A stretch of 64,000 nt of DNA from Liolophura sinensis (lineage: Eukaryota; Mollusca; Polyplacophora; Chitonida; Chitonidae): assembly GCF_032854445.1 (NCBI RefSeq), contig NC_088304.1, positions 32,912,810-32,976,809 of the forward strand, given 5' to 3'. Shown piece by piece: positions 25,266-37,184 of this stretch (position 1 is the stretch's first letter; every line of letters starts with the position of its first letter). The notes below the pieces were generated by a model. It did no database searches. It was not told the DNA's origin and was given only the letters and a program-made list of their open reading frames with translations. The position numbers and the translations under genes are program-made.

Positions 25266-25520
25266 TGTGTCTTATAGCAAGGCGAGTCCATGCCACGAAA
25301 GTGCTACCGACACTGAAGTATCATCCCGAAGATTCCAGACATGACACCTCACTTAGTCATATTATGCAGGCCAACCAGTCATGTTTCCTTCCTCTAGCCT
25401 TTCAGTGCTGAGCGCCAAGCGAGGCAGCAACAAGTACCATTTTAAAAGTCTTCATCATAACCCGACCCGGGTTTGATCCCGGGTCCCTGGTGTTCTGGAC
25501 GCTCTAACAGTTAGGCCAAG
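25132..25520 (-). mobile_element. SINE-A copy containing a (TA)n expansion
   Basis: Tail-side sequence GGGTTTAACGTCGTGCTTAA at left and tRNA-like GGGTTTGATCCCGGGTCCC plus GACGCTCTAACAGTTAGG at right; flanked by a perfect 11-bp duplication AACAACAAATG (25121-25131, 25521-25531). About 55 bp of TA dinucleotide at 25210-25264 lies inside the element. A SINE-B tail fragment sits immediately left (25025-25115). Confidence 0.8.
25210..25264. repeat. (TA)n microsatellite
   Basis: About 27 perfect TA units; alternating Tyr-Ile reading frames across it are artefacts. Confidence 0.95.
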
Positions 25521-25577
25521 AACAACAAATGAGTCACAGAAAAAAACGCATTCTTGGATCAACAAGCTGAGTTATTG

Positions 25578-25583
25578 TTTATT
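25578..25583 (-). terminator. Possible poly(A) signal of GH1-B overlapping the stop codon
   Basis: AATAAA begins in the last base of the TAA stop (25585-25583). If it is the true signal, the 3' UTR would be only some 20 bases long. Position is unusual but GH1-A also has a very close signal. Confidence 0.35.
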
Positions 25584-28500
25584 TATCCTATAGGATTTAC
25601 AGCAGAAGGGTCCCGAAAACCGTTCTCTTTGATAACTTTGCTGTAATAACGAGATGAATCCTTTGCAGTTCTCGGCCTAGTCGGGTCGTTGAAATCCACG
25701 GAGTAAATACCAAACTTCTGAGAATATCCGCTAGCCCATTCGAAATTGTCCATGAGGGACCAAAGTGTGTAACCCTTTACGTTACAACCCTCGTAGTGGA
25801 TCGCTGAGAAATGTAAATACATCTCATTACTCGAGTAATCATTCTTTAAATCAAAGTTATAACATATAATGATTTTGAAAAAAGCATTACTACCTCAAAA
25901 AATGAACAAAAGGCCATATGGTTTATAAAACCCACCATAGAATTAAAACAAATTAATGCTTTGAACTCTCTGAAAATAAATACGAAGAAAAACCGTGGAT
26001 AAAACCTGGTGGTAACACCGCCCTTGGCCGGGAATGCTACACACCGCCTGACTTCAAGTCACTGATGAACCAACGCTTGGTGGGCTTGACCCGGTTCCCA
26101 GTTGGTCAGATGACGCGTTATACGTCTGTTGTATGTATCAAGAACCAGGTCAAGTCCACCAAGCGTTGGTTCATCCGTGACTTGAAGTCAGGCGGTGTGT
26201 AGCATTCCCGTGCATGGCACTTGCCATGCACTTGCTACTGATTGACGTGCTTTATATACAAACGTACACAAAAACCGCCACCATCGTAAATATTGCTCAA
26301 ATAAATGAGAGGGTAATTTTTCATAGTCACTCAAGTTTTCCACCATGGAATCCGTTGAAATAAGGATCTCTTCACGCTTTTATCTCTGTAAGCATTTTAC
26401 ATGAAAATTATGTTTATACATATGAAACATTGTTTTGGTGTAATGAGCTTGAAATATTTACCTTTGAGGACCTCGTTGATGTAGCCTTTGATATATTCCG
26501 TCCTGTAGTCGTCATGGAGACCGTCTGTTTGGTTGAAGTTCTGAGGCCGGCCGTTTTCAGTGATGTAGACTATAGGGTTGTTGTAGTGACGACGAACCCA
26601 GTCCAAGACCCTCCTCATGCCCCAGGGGACGACTCTGAGCCAAGAAGCTATCGTTCTGCACAGAAAGAGATTGTGGTGGAAAGAATGGAAAATGACAAGG
26701 GTCAAACGTGTTGTTAGCTGTCATGCGTGTTCAGTATTTAGGTATTAACCGCGTCTATCATTGTATTGTAGACTGTCGGTCACACGCATGACGTATTTAT
26801 AGTGTACCTTATTAAGACGTACTAAACACTAAAGACTACAGCATAGTGAGCAAAATAAGGGCAGAGACGATAGCATGATAGATGGCAAATAATCACACGT
26901 ATTGCCGGTGAAATCCAGGTTCTTGTTAGAGTTTTATTCCGACTGTTATTGCATATGATTAAAACGTAGCAACACAAGCATTTCCTGACGCCATGACTTA
27001 AGCAGAATTAGGTAAGAAATGCGTCACAGTACTTAGTAAACAATAACCTGAAAGCAATGCATCAGGCTTCGGGGAAACAATGCAACAATAACGTCCACCG
27101 AACGATTGACAGGAAAGATCGACCATCCAAACTTCATGCACAGCACTAATGATTTGCTACCGCTGAAGACGGGGAAATTTTCCCACTTGCAATAACAGGG
27201 CATTGATGGACTGCACAAAGCGGTGACTTGTGTACTGCGTAAGTGTTTTTTGAGCATACATACACTGAACAGTCTGACTCATAATAGGAAAGAACAAAAG
27301 CGTTCCGACACACAGCTTTGAACTACTTTGTTCCCCTTTTGGGACAAACCTGTTTTACCGGTTGTTCATTCCTGCCTTAGCGATGGCGTTTTGTAGGCCA
27401 TCTGGTAATGCGTGTAAAATAAACATACGCTGGAAGAGAACAATGATCAGCCCAACTTGGACCAGTGCCGCCATTGCATCTGAACAGGCCCGCCATTGGA
27501 CGAATGTTCTCTACAATTGCTTTCCAGCTTACAAGCTCAATTGACACTTCACAGGCAGTAATGTTGCAAATAGATCAACCGGATTTCCCACACATTGGTT
27601 ACAAATGGTCAGTCTTTCTGTGACGTCATGACTTTACAATTGCTTTCACCGGGCATGGAATGAAAAGTGACGTTGTCACGAGAAGTGGTGGTGGGACATC
27701 GGATGTGTTGGGTCCATCCGTAAGACACCGATGTTCTGAATTTGACTGGTTGACTTACCGATTTATTGACTAAATGACTGTCTGATAGATTCCGATTGAC
27801 TGGATGATTAAGTATTAGTTTAGATAGTTTCACTGACCACGTGGTCGTTCACTTTCACTTTAGCTGATTGACTTACGAGGGCCAGTCTGGATTCACGCTA
27901 CTCTGTATATCCTGGTCGTTGTCATAAGACAGTTCCTGAGATTCAGCTGCATGGTAGGCCACGTAAGTCGCGGAGTACTGATTTATACCCAAGAAATCTA
28001 TGGCTCCTGTAACATGTCAAGTCGAACAACAATGTGTCAGCAAACTGCTTAACTCTTCCACTAGGGTGTTAACAACCCAGCGCGGCACAATGACCCAAGA
28101 GCATTCCATCAATGCCGTCGCTGTGAGTTCAAGTCCGGCTCATGCAAGCGTCGTCTCCGGCAGCACGTGGGAAATTCTGCCGGCAACCTGCAGATGGTCG
28201 TGGATTTACCCCGGGCTCTACCCGGTTTCCTCCCACCATAATGCTGGTCGCCGTCGTATAAGTGAAATATTCTTGAGTACGGCGTAAAACACCAATCAAA
28301 TAAATAAATAGATAAATAAATAAATTCTTGAACTATGACGCCGCTATTTTTCATATATGAACAGTTGGTATTAGAGCACAACGAGATACATACCTTGATT
28401 ATCGACTAATATGGCATACTAATATTGATATATTGATTTCATTCCTAGAGCATTCCTTGGATGTTTGCAAGATCACTGAAAACTGTTTGTGTTATTCCGT

Positions 28501-31500
28501 TTTAATTTCGTACTTTATGTACTTTCTTAGTTCTTTGGTGATTTGAGTAAAACTTCGTTTGGTAATTGACCTTACGATTATTGACCCGGAATGTTCATTC
28601 CGGTTGAAGACTGGCATATGAATGTCTGTTTCGCCACATAGATTCAAGACTAAGTTGAAAAAAAACTGATATATAAAGGTTGATCTCTTGACTCAAAATT
28701 GCGCCCAACTATCACGAAAAAGAAGAACGTTATCCGTAACAAGAGAAAGAGCAACGGAAACAAGAAGAAACACAATACTGTCATCAGTTAGAGCTGCTAG
28801 TCGCAGCTAAAACGTATCCTAACATGTCTAACTTGATAACTGGGAAATTGTTCATCCATACTGATAAGGATCAATTTTTCAAAGATCCTTCAGTTGAGGG
28901 AGGCAATTTACATGCTTAGGAAATTATCGTTTCAATTACAATTTATTCCAGCATTATGGTGGGAGGACCACTCGCAGGTTGCTGGCAGACCATCCCAGGT
29001 ACAGCCGGAGAGAAAGCCAGCATGAGCTGGACTTGAACTCACAGCGACCACATTTTTAATTGAAAAACTGGGTAAATCAGGGTAAACTCGTAGATTTGAT
29101 GGAAAGACATATTTGTCTCTTTGTACCTTTGTTTGTCTCTAATTTCTGCCGCTGTGAATTCTGGGAGGCGCGATTTTCCGACACTCTTCTGCTTAATCTT
29201 CTGTTTCATCACATCCGGGTAATCACCATTTGCTAACAACGCATTGGCGAACCATCCAAGCTGGAACTCCATCGATGTGTCGGATGCAGTTCGGTCCATT
29301 GTGCTGTTGGTTTTGGGCTCCGACCAACCCACATTCAGCGTTATTCCAACCTGGCCTTGAAATTGATAAAAAATACAAATTAAAAAGTACAAGTTGTACA
29401 GATCTTTCTATCAAAATAGTCACACTGATTTTGCTTTATATGCTCATTTATGTGAAATTATTAAATAAGTCAACTGGTGATCCCCCCCCCTCCCCCAAAG
29501 AAAACAAAGCCAAATTCCCAAAGACTGAATTCGTTAATGAAAGTAGCATCACAATGTCTTCAAATTATATATGTTATTGTAATGGAAGAGAGAAATGTTT
29601 TATGACGTACACTGAAATCGACCATGTTTGTATAAGAAACCAAGTTCTGAGTCTATAATTCTAATACCGACAGAATCAAACTACATTCAATACATGTTTC
29701 CACGTTACACTTATTCATTAAACTGATTTGCATTCTGTCGCGTGTATACCTTTCTGTATCTGTCGGAATTCTCTGTCATAAGTGTGGTAAGCCTTGGAGT
29801 GCGCCTTTATAATGCTGTGAGCGGCTCGGTAAGGTCCGGTGGCCGGTTCGTGGATTCCCGGAGCGAAATCGCCACTTCCGTGGCCGGTAACACAGACTAC
29901 CCATGGCTCGTTAAATGTGATCCATAGTTTGACCTTGAGGAAATGAAACACGGCGTGTAATATTTCAATGAGACCGATGTCAGCTGTACATGAGAATATA
30001 CGTGTGCTGATGATATGGGTAATGCCGATGTTGATGAAAATAATTGTAATTAAGGGAGAGTCGTCACTTTGGATATTTGAATCGTTGTATCTTAGTCAGG
30101 AAAATGAACAAAAAAATCATAAATACCACAATATGGCTGTATGTGGAGCTGAAACTGTTTGGTGAACCTATGAATAGGCAGACTAAGTGACTGATGGCAC
30201 GTGTGCTGGATTTCTTAGCTGCACTGAATTTCTACACATACCCTGTCTCCAAATCTTTGGAAACACAGTCTTGCATAATCGTTGTACCACTCCGGAAATG
30301 ATGAGTTGTAAAAGCCTCCCTGGTCCTGTAAGGCTTGTGGCAGGTCCCAGTGGTATAGCGTCACCATGGGCTGGATCCCGGCACGTATCAAGGCGTTAAT
30401 CAAGTTGTTGTAGTAACCAATACCGTACTCGTTGACGCTGTTGATAGTGCCATCAGGCAAAACTCGGCTCCAGGCGATAGAAAATCGGTAATGGGTTACC
30501 TGTTGTGGAGAAAATGATACTTGTTACTTCAGATGGACATCAATTGCCGGACAAAAACAGGAGAGACATCCGTCACACCGATGAATATAATAAAAGACGT
30601 ACAGCACAGAGACTAAAACCTGATCGGCACATCACAATGATAACAGATTTTTTTATTTATTTATTTGATGGTTGTTTTACATCATACACCGGCCAGCATT
30701 ATGGTGAGAGGAAACCAGACGGAGCATGGGGGGAATCCCACAATCATCCGAAGGGTGACTTTCTCACGTACGACCGGAGAGGAAGCCAGCATCAGTATTC
30801 TGACTTGAACTCAGTATTTATTTATTTATTTATTTATTAGATTGGTGCTTTACGCCGTAGTCAAGAATATTTCTCTTATACGACGCCGGTCTGTATTGTG
30901 GCGGGAGGAAATGAACACAAGAGGACTGCATTGATGATAAGATCATGGGTATTTCCGCCGCGTTGGTGGGCTAACCGCCTCGGCTCTGGTGGTTCCCAAA
31001 ATGGTAATTGGCAGATGGTCATGTGTAACCGATGAACTACCCCATGTCAGTTTACAGCATTTACAGTTTTATTCTAACTGTTCACGGAAATGCTGTTATT
31101 GATGACATAGTTGCAATATACAATACGCCCACTGGTTTAGAATTACTCAAAATACTGTGTTATCATCACATTTAACATACAATCAATTGAAACGAGGCAA
31201 AGAGCCTCTGGGACTATATTTACCGAATGTTGGGTTCAGAGTAAAATGTCAACGGATTTTGACTGACCAGTTCCGCTATCAAAATACTCCATTGATGTCA
31301 GATAGCACGACCAAGAATCAAGTTTTTTTTCGACTAGTGGAGAAAAAATCCAGACATTTGCATATTCTGCCAACCCTATGGAACCTACGGACATCCACTT
31401 GATTTTGGTAAACTGGGCATTAGACCGATTGTTTGTGCTAATTGCCTTTAGGTCACCTGATGCTGCATACGCTTGACTCTTTAGGTACCTACCCCAATCT

Positions 31501-32573
31501 CCTTCAACATGCTGATATCGTCTTGGTATTTATGATAGCTGTCACAGGCCACATCGCCCGTATCTCCATGGTTTATCTTTCCTGGCGTGTGGGAAAACCG
31601 GTCCCAGATAGATTCACCTTTGCCTATAAAAAAAAAAAGAAAAAAAAGACAGAATTGATCACGAGGAGTAGTTATTAGCAGGCTTGGTATAGATGTTTTA
31701 GAAAATAGAGAATGTAGTCTGTATCTAAATAAAACTCACTAGGTGTGTGTAAATACCTATGTATCTAAACAAATGGGAATCAGTTTTTGAGCTCACCCTA
31801 CAAAGACTGATTCTCACCTCAATGTTACACCGAATACAAATGCTGCATTGGATGCCATTAATGGTAGACGATCCTCAAGAAACCGGAGACAAAACTTATA
31901 TATTCTCATTTTTTAGATCAAATGTTATTAAATACTGCACCAGCATATGTTTCGCCCTTGTCAGGTTACATAGCGCCCGTGTATTAAATTACATGAAATT
32001 CACCCTGCCAATGGCTTTAACTCTTCCTTTTATTGTATGTCTACACGAGATCAGGTAGTTCTAATGATAGACGAGATCAGTAGTTCTAACGATAGACGAC
32101 ATCAATAGTTCTAATAGATCAGGTAGCTCTAACGATAGACGCGATAAGATAGTTCTGATGATAGACGAGGATATTATATAACAGATAGACGGATAATATT
32201 CATGCTGGTTTAACTCCGAACATTGTCATCCATGGGTCACTGCTTACAACCGACTGTGTCATACGTAATACTCTATCAGGCACAACCATATTATACTGTG
32301 ATAAGTGCACTCAGATGTCATCTAGAAATTTGACTGAATATTCCAATTTTAAAAGCATACCCAGCGGAGCTATCACTCAGTATTCATTGGAGTATGACAT
32401 AAGATAAACTTTTTTTATTTTAAAGATCAAAACGCCATTAAAACATGAGGAGGAATGCTTAAAGTGCAGAGAAACGTCATATCTACATGTATACTTATTA
32501 GCTGAAATTAAAGAAAACTCTAGTCACTTTTACAACATTTGTCAAAGGTGATGACCTAATTCAACACGATGAA

Positions 32574-32617
<44 letters not shown>

Positions 32618-32996
32618 AAATAAATAAATGTTTAACATAGGGAAATTTAAAGCTAAGGTTGATGAATTACACTGATTGTAAAATTTAAGAAACTGGAAGT
32701 GAAGGCGTTTGATGGAATAATCTTGAGACCCAAAATTTTACTGTAATAGCTTGTGACGTTGACTGAAATCGTCATAAATCACAGAGGATCTAAGCAAACG
32801 CTACAAGCCTCGGTAGAGTTAAATCAGACATACCGTCGACGTTCCAGGCCCCTTCCACCTGGTAAGCCGATGTAGCCGTTGCCCACACAAACCCTTTCGG
32901 AAATGACCCGTAGTAGAAATCATCCACGTTTTGATGGACATCCGCCACAACGGTGCCGAGATATAACAACGAAAACAAACACGTCAGGAAGCTCAT
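25583..32996 (-). CDS. GH1-B: GH1 beta-glucosidase-like gene with an exon 5/6 frame conflict
   Basis: Eight exons parallel GH1-A: 32996-32834, 31623-31493, 30499-30242, 29933-29750, 29355-29127, 28006-27877, 26655-26462, 25803-25583 (stop TAA). Signal peptide [18 protein letters not shown], then [23 protein letters not shown] (acid/base Glu), YITENG (nucleophile Glu) and MDNFEW are all present. Phases agree with GH1-A except at one junction: exon 5 ends in phase 2 at its only good donor (AG|GTAC), while exon 6 (AG|GAGCC) needs phase 1. Plain splicing there would shift frame and meet a TGA about 40 bases into exon 6. Either one base is extra (true mutation or assembly error) or the donor is unconventional. 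All other exons are open and well conserved, so the gene is recent if dead. An upstream in-frame Met at 33029 lies too near the TATA-like site to be used. Confidence 0.86.
26029..26210. repeat. Large near-perfect palindrome (GH1-B intron 7)
   Basis: Arms at 26029-26098 and 26141-26210 are reverse complements over about 70 bases with three mismatches, around a loop of about 42 bases. The arm starts CGGGAATGCTACACACCGCC. RNA from either strand would form a long hairpin. No coding content. Confidence 0.9.
26830..27020 (+). repeat. Dispersed repeat R3 (GH1-B intron 6)
   Basis: CAGCATAGTGAGCAAAATAA to GACTTAAGCAGAATTAGGTA, diverged copy of the R3 family. Confidence 0.55.
28058..28325 (+). mobile_element. 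SINE-B, full-length (GH1-B intron 5)
   Basis: tRNA-like head (TAGGGTGTTAACAACCCAGC, then B-box TGTGAGTTCAAGTCC), body with CCACCATAATGCTGGTCGCC, tail GTATAAGTGAAATATTCTTG and an AAATAAATA end. Confidence 0.75.
28490..28645 (+). repeat. Dispersed repeat R4 (GH1-B intron 5)
   Basis: Matches 43140-43275 (plus) and 4640-4765 (minus): TTAGTTCTTTGGTG, then TTGGTAATTGACCTT and ATGTTCATTCCGGTTGA. Class unknown. Confidence 0.5.
28940..29048 (-). mobile_element. SINE-B fragment (GH1-B intron 5)
   Basis: CCAGCATTATGGTGGGAGGA to GAGCTGGACTTGAACTCACA in minus orientation; it ends about 80 bases from the GH1-B exon 5 boundary. Confidence 0.65.
30595..31200 (+). repeat. R3 copy split by SINE-B insertions (GH1-B intron 2)
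   Basis: R3 begins at CAGCACAGAGACTAAAACC and runs to ATGATAAC near 30,648; it resumes at TAATTGGCAGATGGTCATGT near 31,008 and continues to about 31,200. The gap is filled by SINE-B sequence. Confidence 0.6.
30650..30990 (-). mobile_element. Two SINE-B copies in tandem inside R3
   Basis: Two minus-oriented SINE-B units, each starting with a TTTATTTATTT run and a GTTTTAC/GCTTTAC tail (about 30650-30800 and 30815-30990). The second ends at the tRNA-like head GCTAACCGCCTCGGCTCTGG. Confidence 0.6.
32045..32170. repeat. Imperfect short tandem repeat, about 5 units
   Basis: Units of roughly 25-30 bp with AGATCAGGTAGTTCTAA and GATAGACGA, in GH1-B intron 1. Confidence 0.6.
32571..32630. repeat. (AAAT)n microsatellite
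   Basis: About 14 AAAT units with one interruption, in GH1-B intron 1. Confidence 0.9.
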
Positions 32997-33042
32997 TCTG
33001 TGATGTTTTACAAGTCTGGTAGATGTCATTCAGGTTGCTCGT

Positions 33043-33048
33043 ATTATA
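33043..33048 (-). promoter_or_regulatory. TATA-like element of GH1-B
   Basis: TATAAT within TTTATAATAC on the minus strand, 47-52 bases upstream of the chosen ATG (32996). The implied transcription start near 33,015 leaves the alternative Met at 33029 outside the transcript, which supports the downstream start. A weaker TTTTATAG (18943-18950) sits similarly upstream of GH1-A. Confidence 0.4.
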
Positions 33049-33933
33049 AAGACGTCAGTACCACGTTAATTTCTGTTGACTTATAACACCAGCTGTTGCG
33101 TTTACATGACAAGTACTCGCTTATCTGTACCATGTCCTTCCAACAACTATGTCAGTTCTAAAACATTTATAATGTAATGGCTTCCTACTACTGGTGCAGA
33201 TAAGTGCATGAGAACCCAAAAATTTAATAGAAAAAAATTAAGTCTTAGCAGAACTCGGTGTCTCGGTAGCCATTTCCACTTTTGTGGATCAGGTGTTCGC
33301 CTTTGAACAGCCAGGACTCGCCTTGAACAGGGAGTTTGTGGGACCATGGTTGCAATACACGGTGGACTTTTGTATCATCTGTCTAACGGTTATCGAAGAC
33401 CACATGCATTTTTATTCCACCAATGCGGTGTGCACATACATAGGTCGGCATGTACAACGACCAAAGACGTATATGAAGCCACCGTATGTAAGCTGTATCC
33501 ACTGCACGAAAGGTGAGATTGGTAAAGTGTTTAGAACGCACAAGTTGTCTCCCTTGGAATGGTCAAGCCTTCCAAATTAACAAAAACACACCTTTAAGGC
33601 TGCATTTTGAAACAAACCAGCTTCGACATGTAGTACAGGCACTGACATACATGGCCTTGAATTTAATCTTTAATATGGTCTTACAATACTGCATTGCATC
33701 ACCAAAGATACAAAATCCCCAACAAGCCTAATCTCCAATCGGGGAACAAACAAGAGCAAGCAATAATATTGATAATTAAAAATTCCGCAATGTCTTGAAC
33801 AGAAAATCATCAAGTGTCGAAATGTGTCATTGTTGTCAATGCTTCACCAGTTAGCAGCGTGAACATGAATCTAAGTGTCGTAAAGCCCGGGCGTTGTTTA
33901 CCAGTCTTGAGCGTCACGTAATGAACGTTCCAC

Positions 33934-34152
33934 GTGAATAATTTGATTGCGGTAAGACTTTAACCCTTTCTTCAGGTAGGCGTGACCTATTCATGAATAT
34001 GAACGAAACACGTCTAACCCTAACCCTAACCCTAACCCTCTCTCCTACCTCTAAAAACATATTTCCTGTGATGAGGTGGTTCATTCATATTCATGAATAA
34101 GTCACGCCTACTTTGAGAAAGGGTTAGAATCTTATCACTACCGAATAATTTC
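33934..34152. repeat. Fold-back element with telomere-like loop
   Basis: Left arm 33934-34006 and right arm 34080-34152 are inverted copies sharing AACCCTTTCT, TAGGCGTGAC and TATTCATGAATATGAA with scattered mismatches. The 73-base loop holds four exact TAACCC units (34015-34038). No coding content. Confidence 0.8.
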
Positions 34153-34229
34153 AAAGACGAACTTCCGCATTCTTCAGCATCTACATGAAAATTTGAAATG
34201 AAACCTGAACTGAGGTATATTGACAAAAG

Positions 34230-34330
34230 TCTGTACTTCTGCCGTTATACGTGTGACCATTGGCGTGTGAATTATTACGCTCTCGTCACTGCTCTTATTT
34301 TTCTCTCTGTGCTGTTTTTTTTTTATTAAT
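34230..34330 (-). repeat. R3 fragment, minus
   Basis: TACGTGTGACCATTGGCGTG to GTCACTGCTCTTATTTTTCT, reverse-complement of the R3 start. Confidence 0.5.
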
Positions 34331-34844
34331 TTGTATTAAAATTTCAGGTATACAGTTGAAAATACAAAACAAAACAAAACACCTCCCCGAGGTGAAAGCT
34401 GGGTTTCTTAAATTCATCTGAATCTGAATGAAGTTTAATGCGATTTGGCTTATTTCGGTCTTCAACGTTTCACATCTCTCTGGAACGTAATTTAAAAAGA
34501 CATTCGACAGTTATTTTGCTTTGATTAGTGTTTTACGTCGTACTCCGGAATATTTCACTTATACGACGGCGGAACACTGGATATAATCCAAACTAAAACA
34601 TAGTGCACTGACCAGTTGTACTTGGCCTGTTCTCTCATGCCGGTTAATTTTGCGTTAGCTTTCTACAATTAGTAAACATTATCACTACATAATGCATAAA
34701 TGACCATGTAGAGTAGCATAAAACGCCAGTTCCACAAGTGTCCCAGCATGTCGCTGACGGTGCCAAAAACGTATGGCGACCTCCAATATTAAACCAGTGT
34801 TCAGTAAGAAAAAATAATTCTTGTGAAAGATGAAGAGAATTAGG

Positions 34845-35040
34845 TATTTATTTATTCATTGATCTATTACGCCGGATACAAGAATATTTCACTTATACGA
34901 CGACGACTAACATTAAGGTGTGAGGAAACCGGGCTGGGGACATCCACGACCATCCGCAGGTTATTGGAAGATCTTCCCACATACGACCGGAAAGGAAACC
35001 AGCTGCCGTGGACTTGAACTCTCAGCAACCGCATGAGTGA
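34845..35040 (-). mobile_element. SINE-B copy
   Basis: Tail AAGAATATTTCACTTATACG at left, body CATACGACCGGAAAGGAAAC, ending near TGGACTTGAACTCTCAGC. A second tail fragment lies at 34520-34570. Confidence 0.65.
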
Positions 35041-35411
35041 AACTTAGGAAATGACGTTAAAATTAAAAATTGACACAAAAACAATCTGTATCGACAAGAT
35101 CAACAAGTTTATATATACTGATAATCTTTGTAGCTAATGAAATACACTAGCGGCGACGTATTACAGCTGGTACTGTAAATCAACTTAGCTAGTCCTTGTC
35201 TCAATCACTTTCTCCCTGCGCTGGACTGTAGCTTTACACCAGGAGTAATGTCACGCACTTCACGAGGTGCGGTATATTTTCGCGTCCTACACATTTGCCT
35301 TCACCCATATACATGCTCCCCATCGCGTAAGTCAAATGTTCTGGAGTACGACACAAAACTTTGCCAAACCGTCATGTCACCCTTGTGTGTCGTACAAATC
35401 TATCCTAAATT

Positions 35412-35645
35412 CGCATTGGCCTAGGGGTTAGCGTGACAGCGCTACGAAATGACTCAGAAACCTCTCGCCAATGTGGTCGCTGTGAGTTTAGGTCCAGCTC
35501 ACGTAAACTTCCTCTGCAGTCATACATGTGAAGGTCTGGAGCAACTTGAAGATGGTCGTGGGTTTCCACCGTAATGCTAGCCGCAGTGATATAAGTGAAA
35601 TACTCTCCAATACTGCGTAAAACGCCAATAAAATAAGTAAAACGA
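35412..35645 (+). mobile_element. SINE-B copy
   Basis: tRNA-like head CCTAGGGGTTAGCGTGACAG, B-box-like CTGTGAGTTTAGGTCC, tail AGTGAAATACTCTCCAATAC. Confidence 0.65.
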
Positions 35646-35649
35646 GTAC

Positions 35650-37180
35650 ATGAATGATAGTTGCATATTGGAACTTCCTGCACCAGTAAACATCGATAAA
35701 CATATCAGTGAAAATCTTGAGTACGGCGCTGATCAACAAACAAAATCGGCAAATTATACGCAGACAACCACTTGCGTAGAAAGGCGGATTTTTGCTAAGC
35801 AGGAACAGTTTGTTTTGCAGTCAAAAGTGGTAAACTATCATGGAGATCAAGTTTACTCTCGTAGGACTTTGATTAGCAGCCCAGTTAGACGTTAAACAAG
35901 TCATGCTTATAACAAACTCAAGAGAACTAGGAGGTAAGACACTGTGGTATACTTTAATACATTATCAAATATGAAACTGTACAAATAACATTGCCTGTAC
36001 AAGAAGAGAGTTGCTGTAACATATAACAAGGGCAATCGGGCAAATACTGCATTTTTCGTGTTTGTATTATTCTGACCTTAGACCTTACTCCGTAAAAACG
36101 CTGTAGTCATCCTCAAGAACGAATCTTCTATCGACATTCTATAGCACCGCTTGTCGCCCTTCATAAAGCTACCACCAATGTCGCCCTTGATAGACAGTTA
36201 TCGCCCTTGTGCTAAATTTCAGTTGGAGCCCTGTTGGAAAAATGGCAAAGGACGCGTGACAGGTGGGCACACTACTTGACACTTCGCTGTGCTACAATGA
36301 TTTGGGAAAGCTTACCAGCTTTAAACACATAAGGCTATCGCCTATTCCGAGCTTTGTCATCAAAGTCTTAATGCATACACAAATAATACATGTGTTAATG
36401 ACGGAAAAGCCATGGTGATTTGCACTTTCCGATGTGGATTGTCAAAAAATGTCGAATATTTATAATGAGGCTAAATTCATCTTTTGTAGGATTTCCGGAA
36501 ACGATATGAAAATTATGATCGAGACATCACTTATGGTAGAACTATGTAAAGATGCGTTCCCCATTTACACTTAAGTTTTCAACTCTAGAAAACTTACAAA
36601 CTGGTTTAGTTTTAACCCGACAAATTTTTTGATGGGGAAAGGGTGTAAATTACGAGATCATACCACAATAGAAACCAGTATCCTAATGAAAAATAATATC
36701 AACAACAAGAGTAAAAACGATCCATACTCAAAGACGTACTCAAAGACAATTAAGACTTACTCAAATGTACTAAACATTATATTCCCTTTCATCTAGACGC
36801 TAGATAGCTCTAAGTGGTCCAGCTGTTACAATAACTTCTGACGTTTGCAGAATACATGGCGAAAAGTTCTGGTTTATTCTGGGTTTCAGCCACTTTTCAC
36901 CATTTGCAAAATTCAATGCCATTACAAAAGTGGAAAATTCTCGGACAGGGCGTTAAACCGAAATCAAGTAAATCAAATAAAAATTAATAAATCAAAATGC
37001 CCGTGTAAAGTGGGTTAATTTTGTACACGTTCATCACCAAGACCAGATATTTACAGTGAAATTGTAAATGAAATCGAACAATGCCTATTACGCAAGACGT
37101 CCGTGATAAAGCATCATCTATTTACATAGTCAATGTGGAAATTCAGAATCCCCAGTTAACGTTAAAGCGGGAGTTGTATC
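35650..37180. other. Non-coding stretch downstream of CBP-D
   Basis: No gene or known repeat seen. I found no convincing poly(A) signal for CBP-D within about 1 kb of its stop. Confidence 0.4.
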
Positions 37181-37184
37181 CCGC

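Noticed and set aside
24950-25411. Frames with alternating Tyr-Ile
   Set aside because: Translation of the (TA)n microsatellite inside SINE-A.
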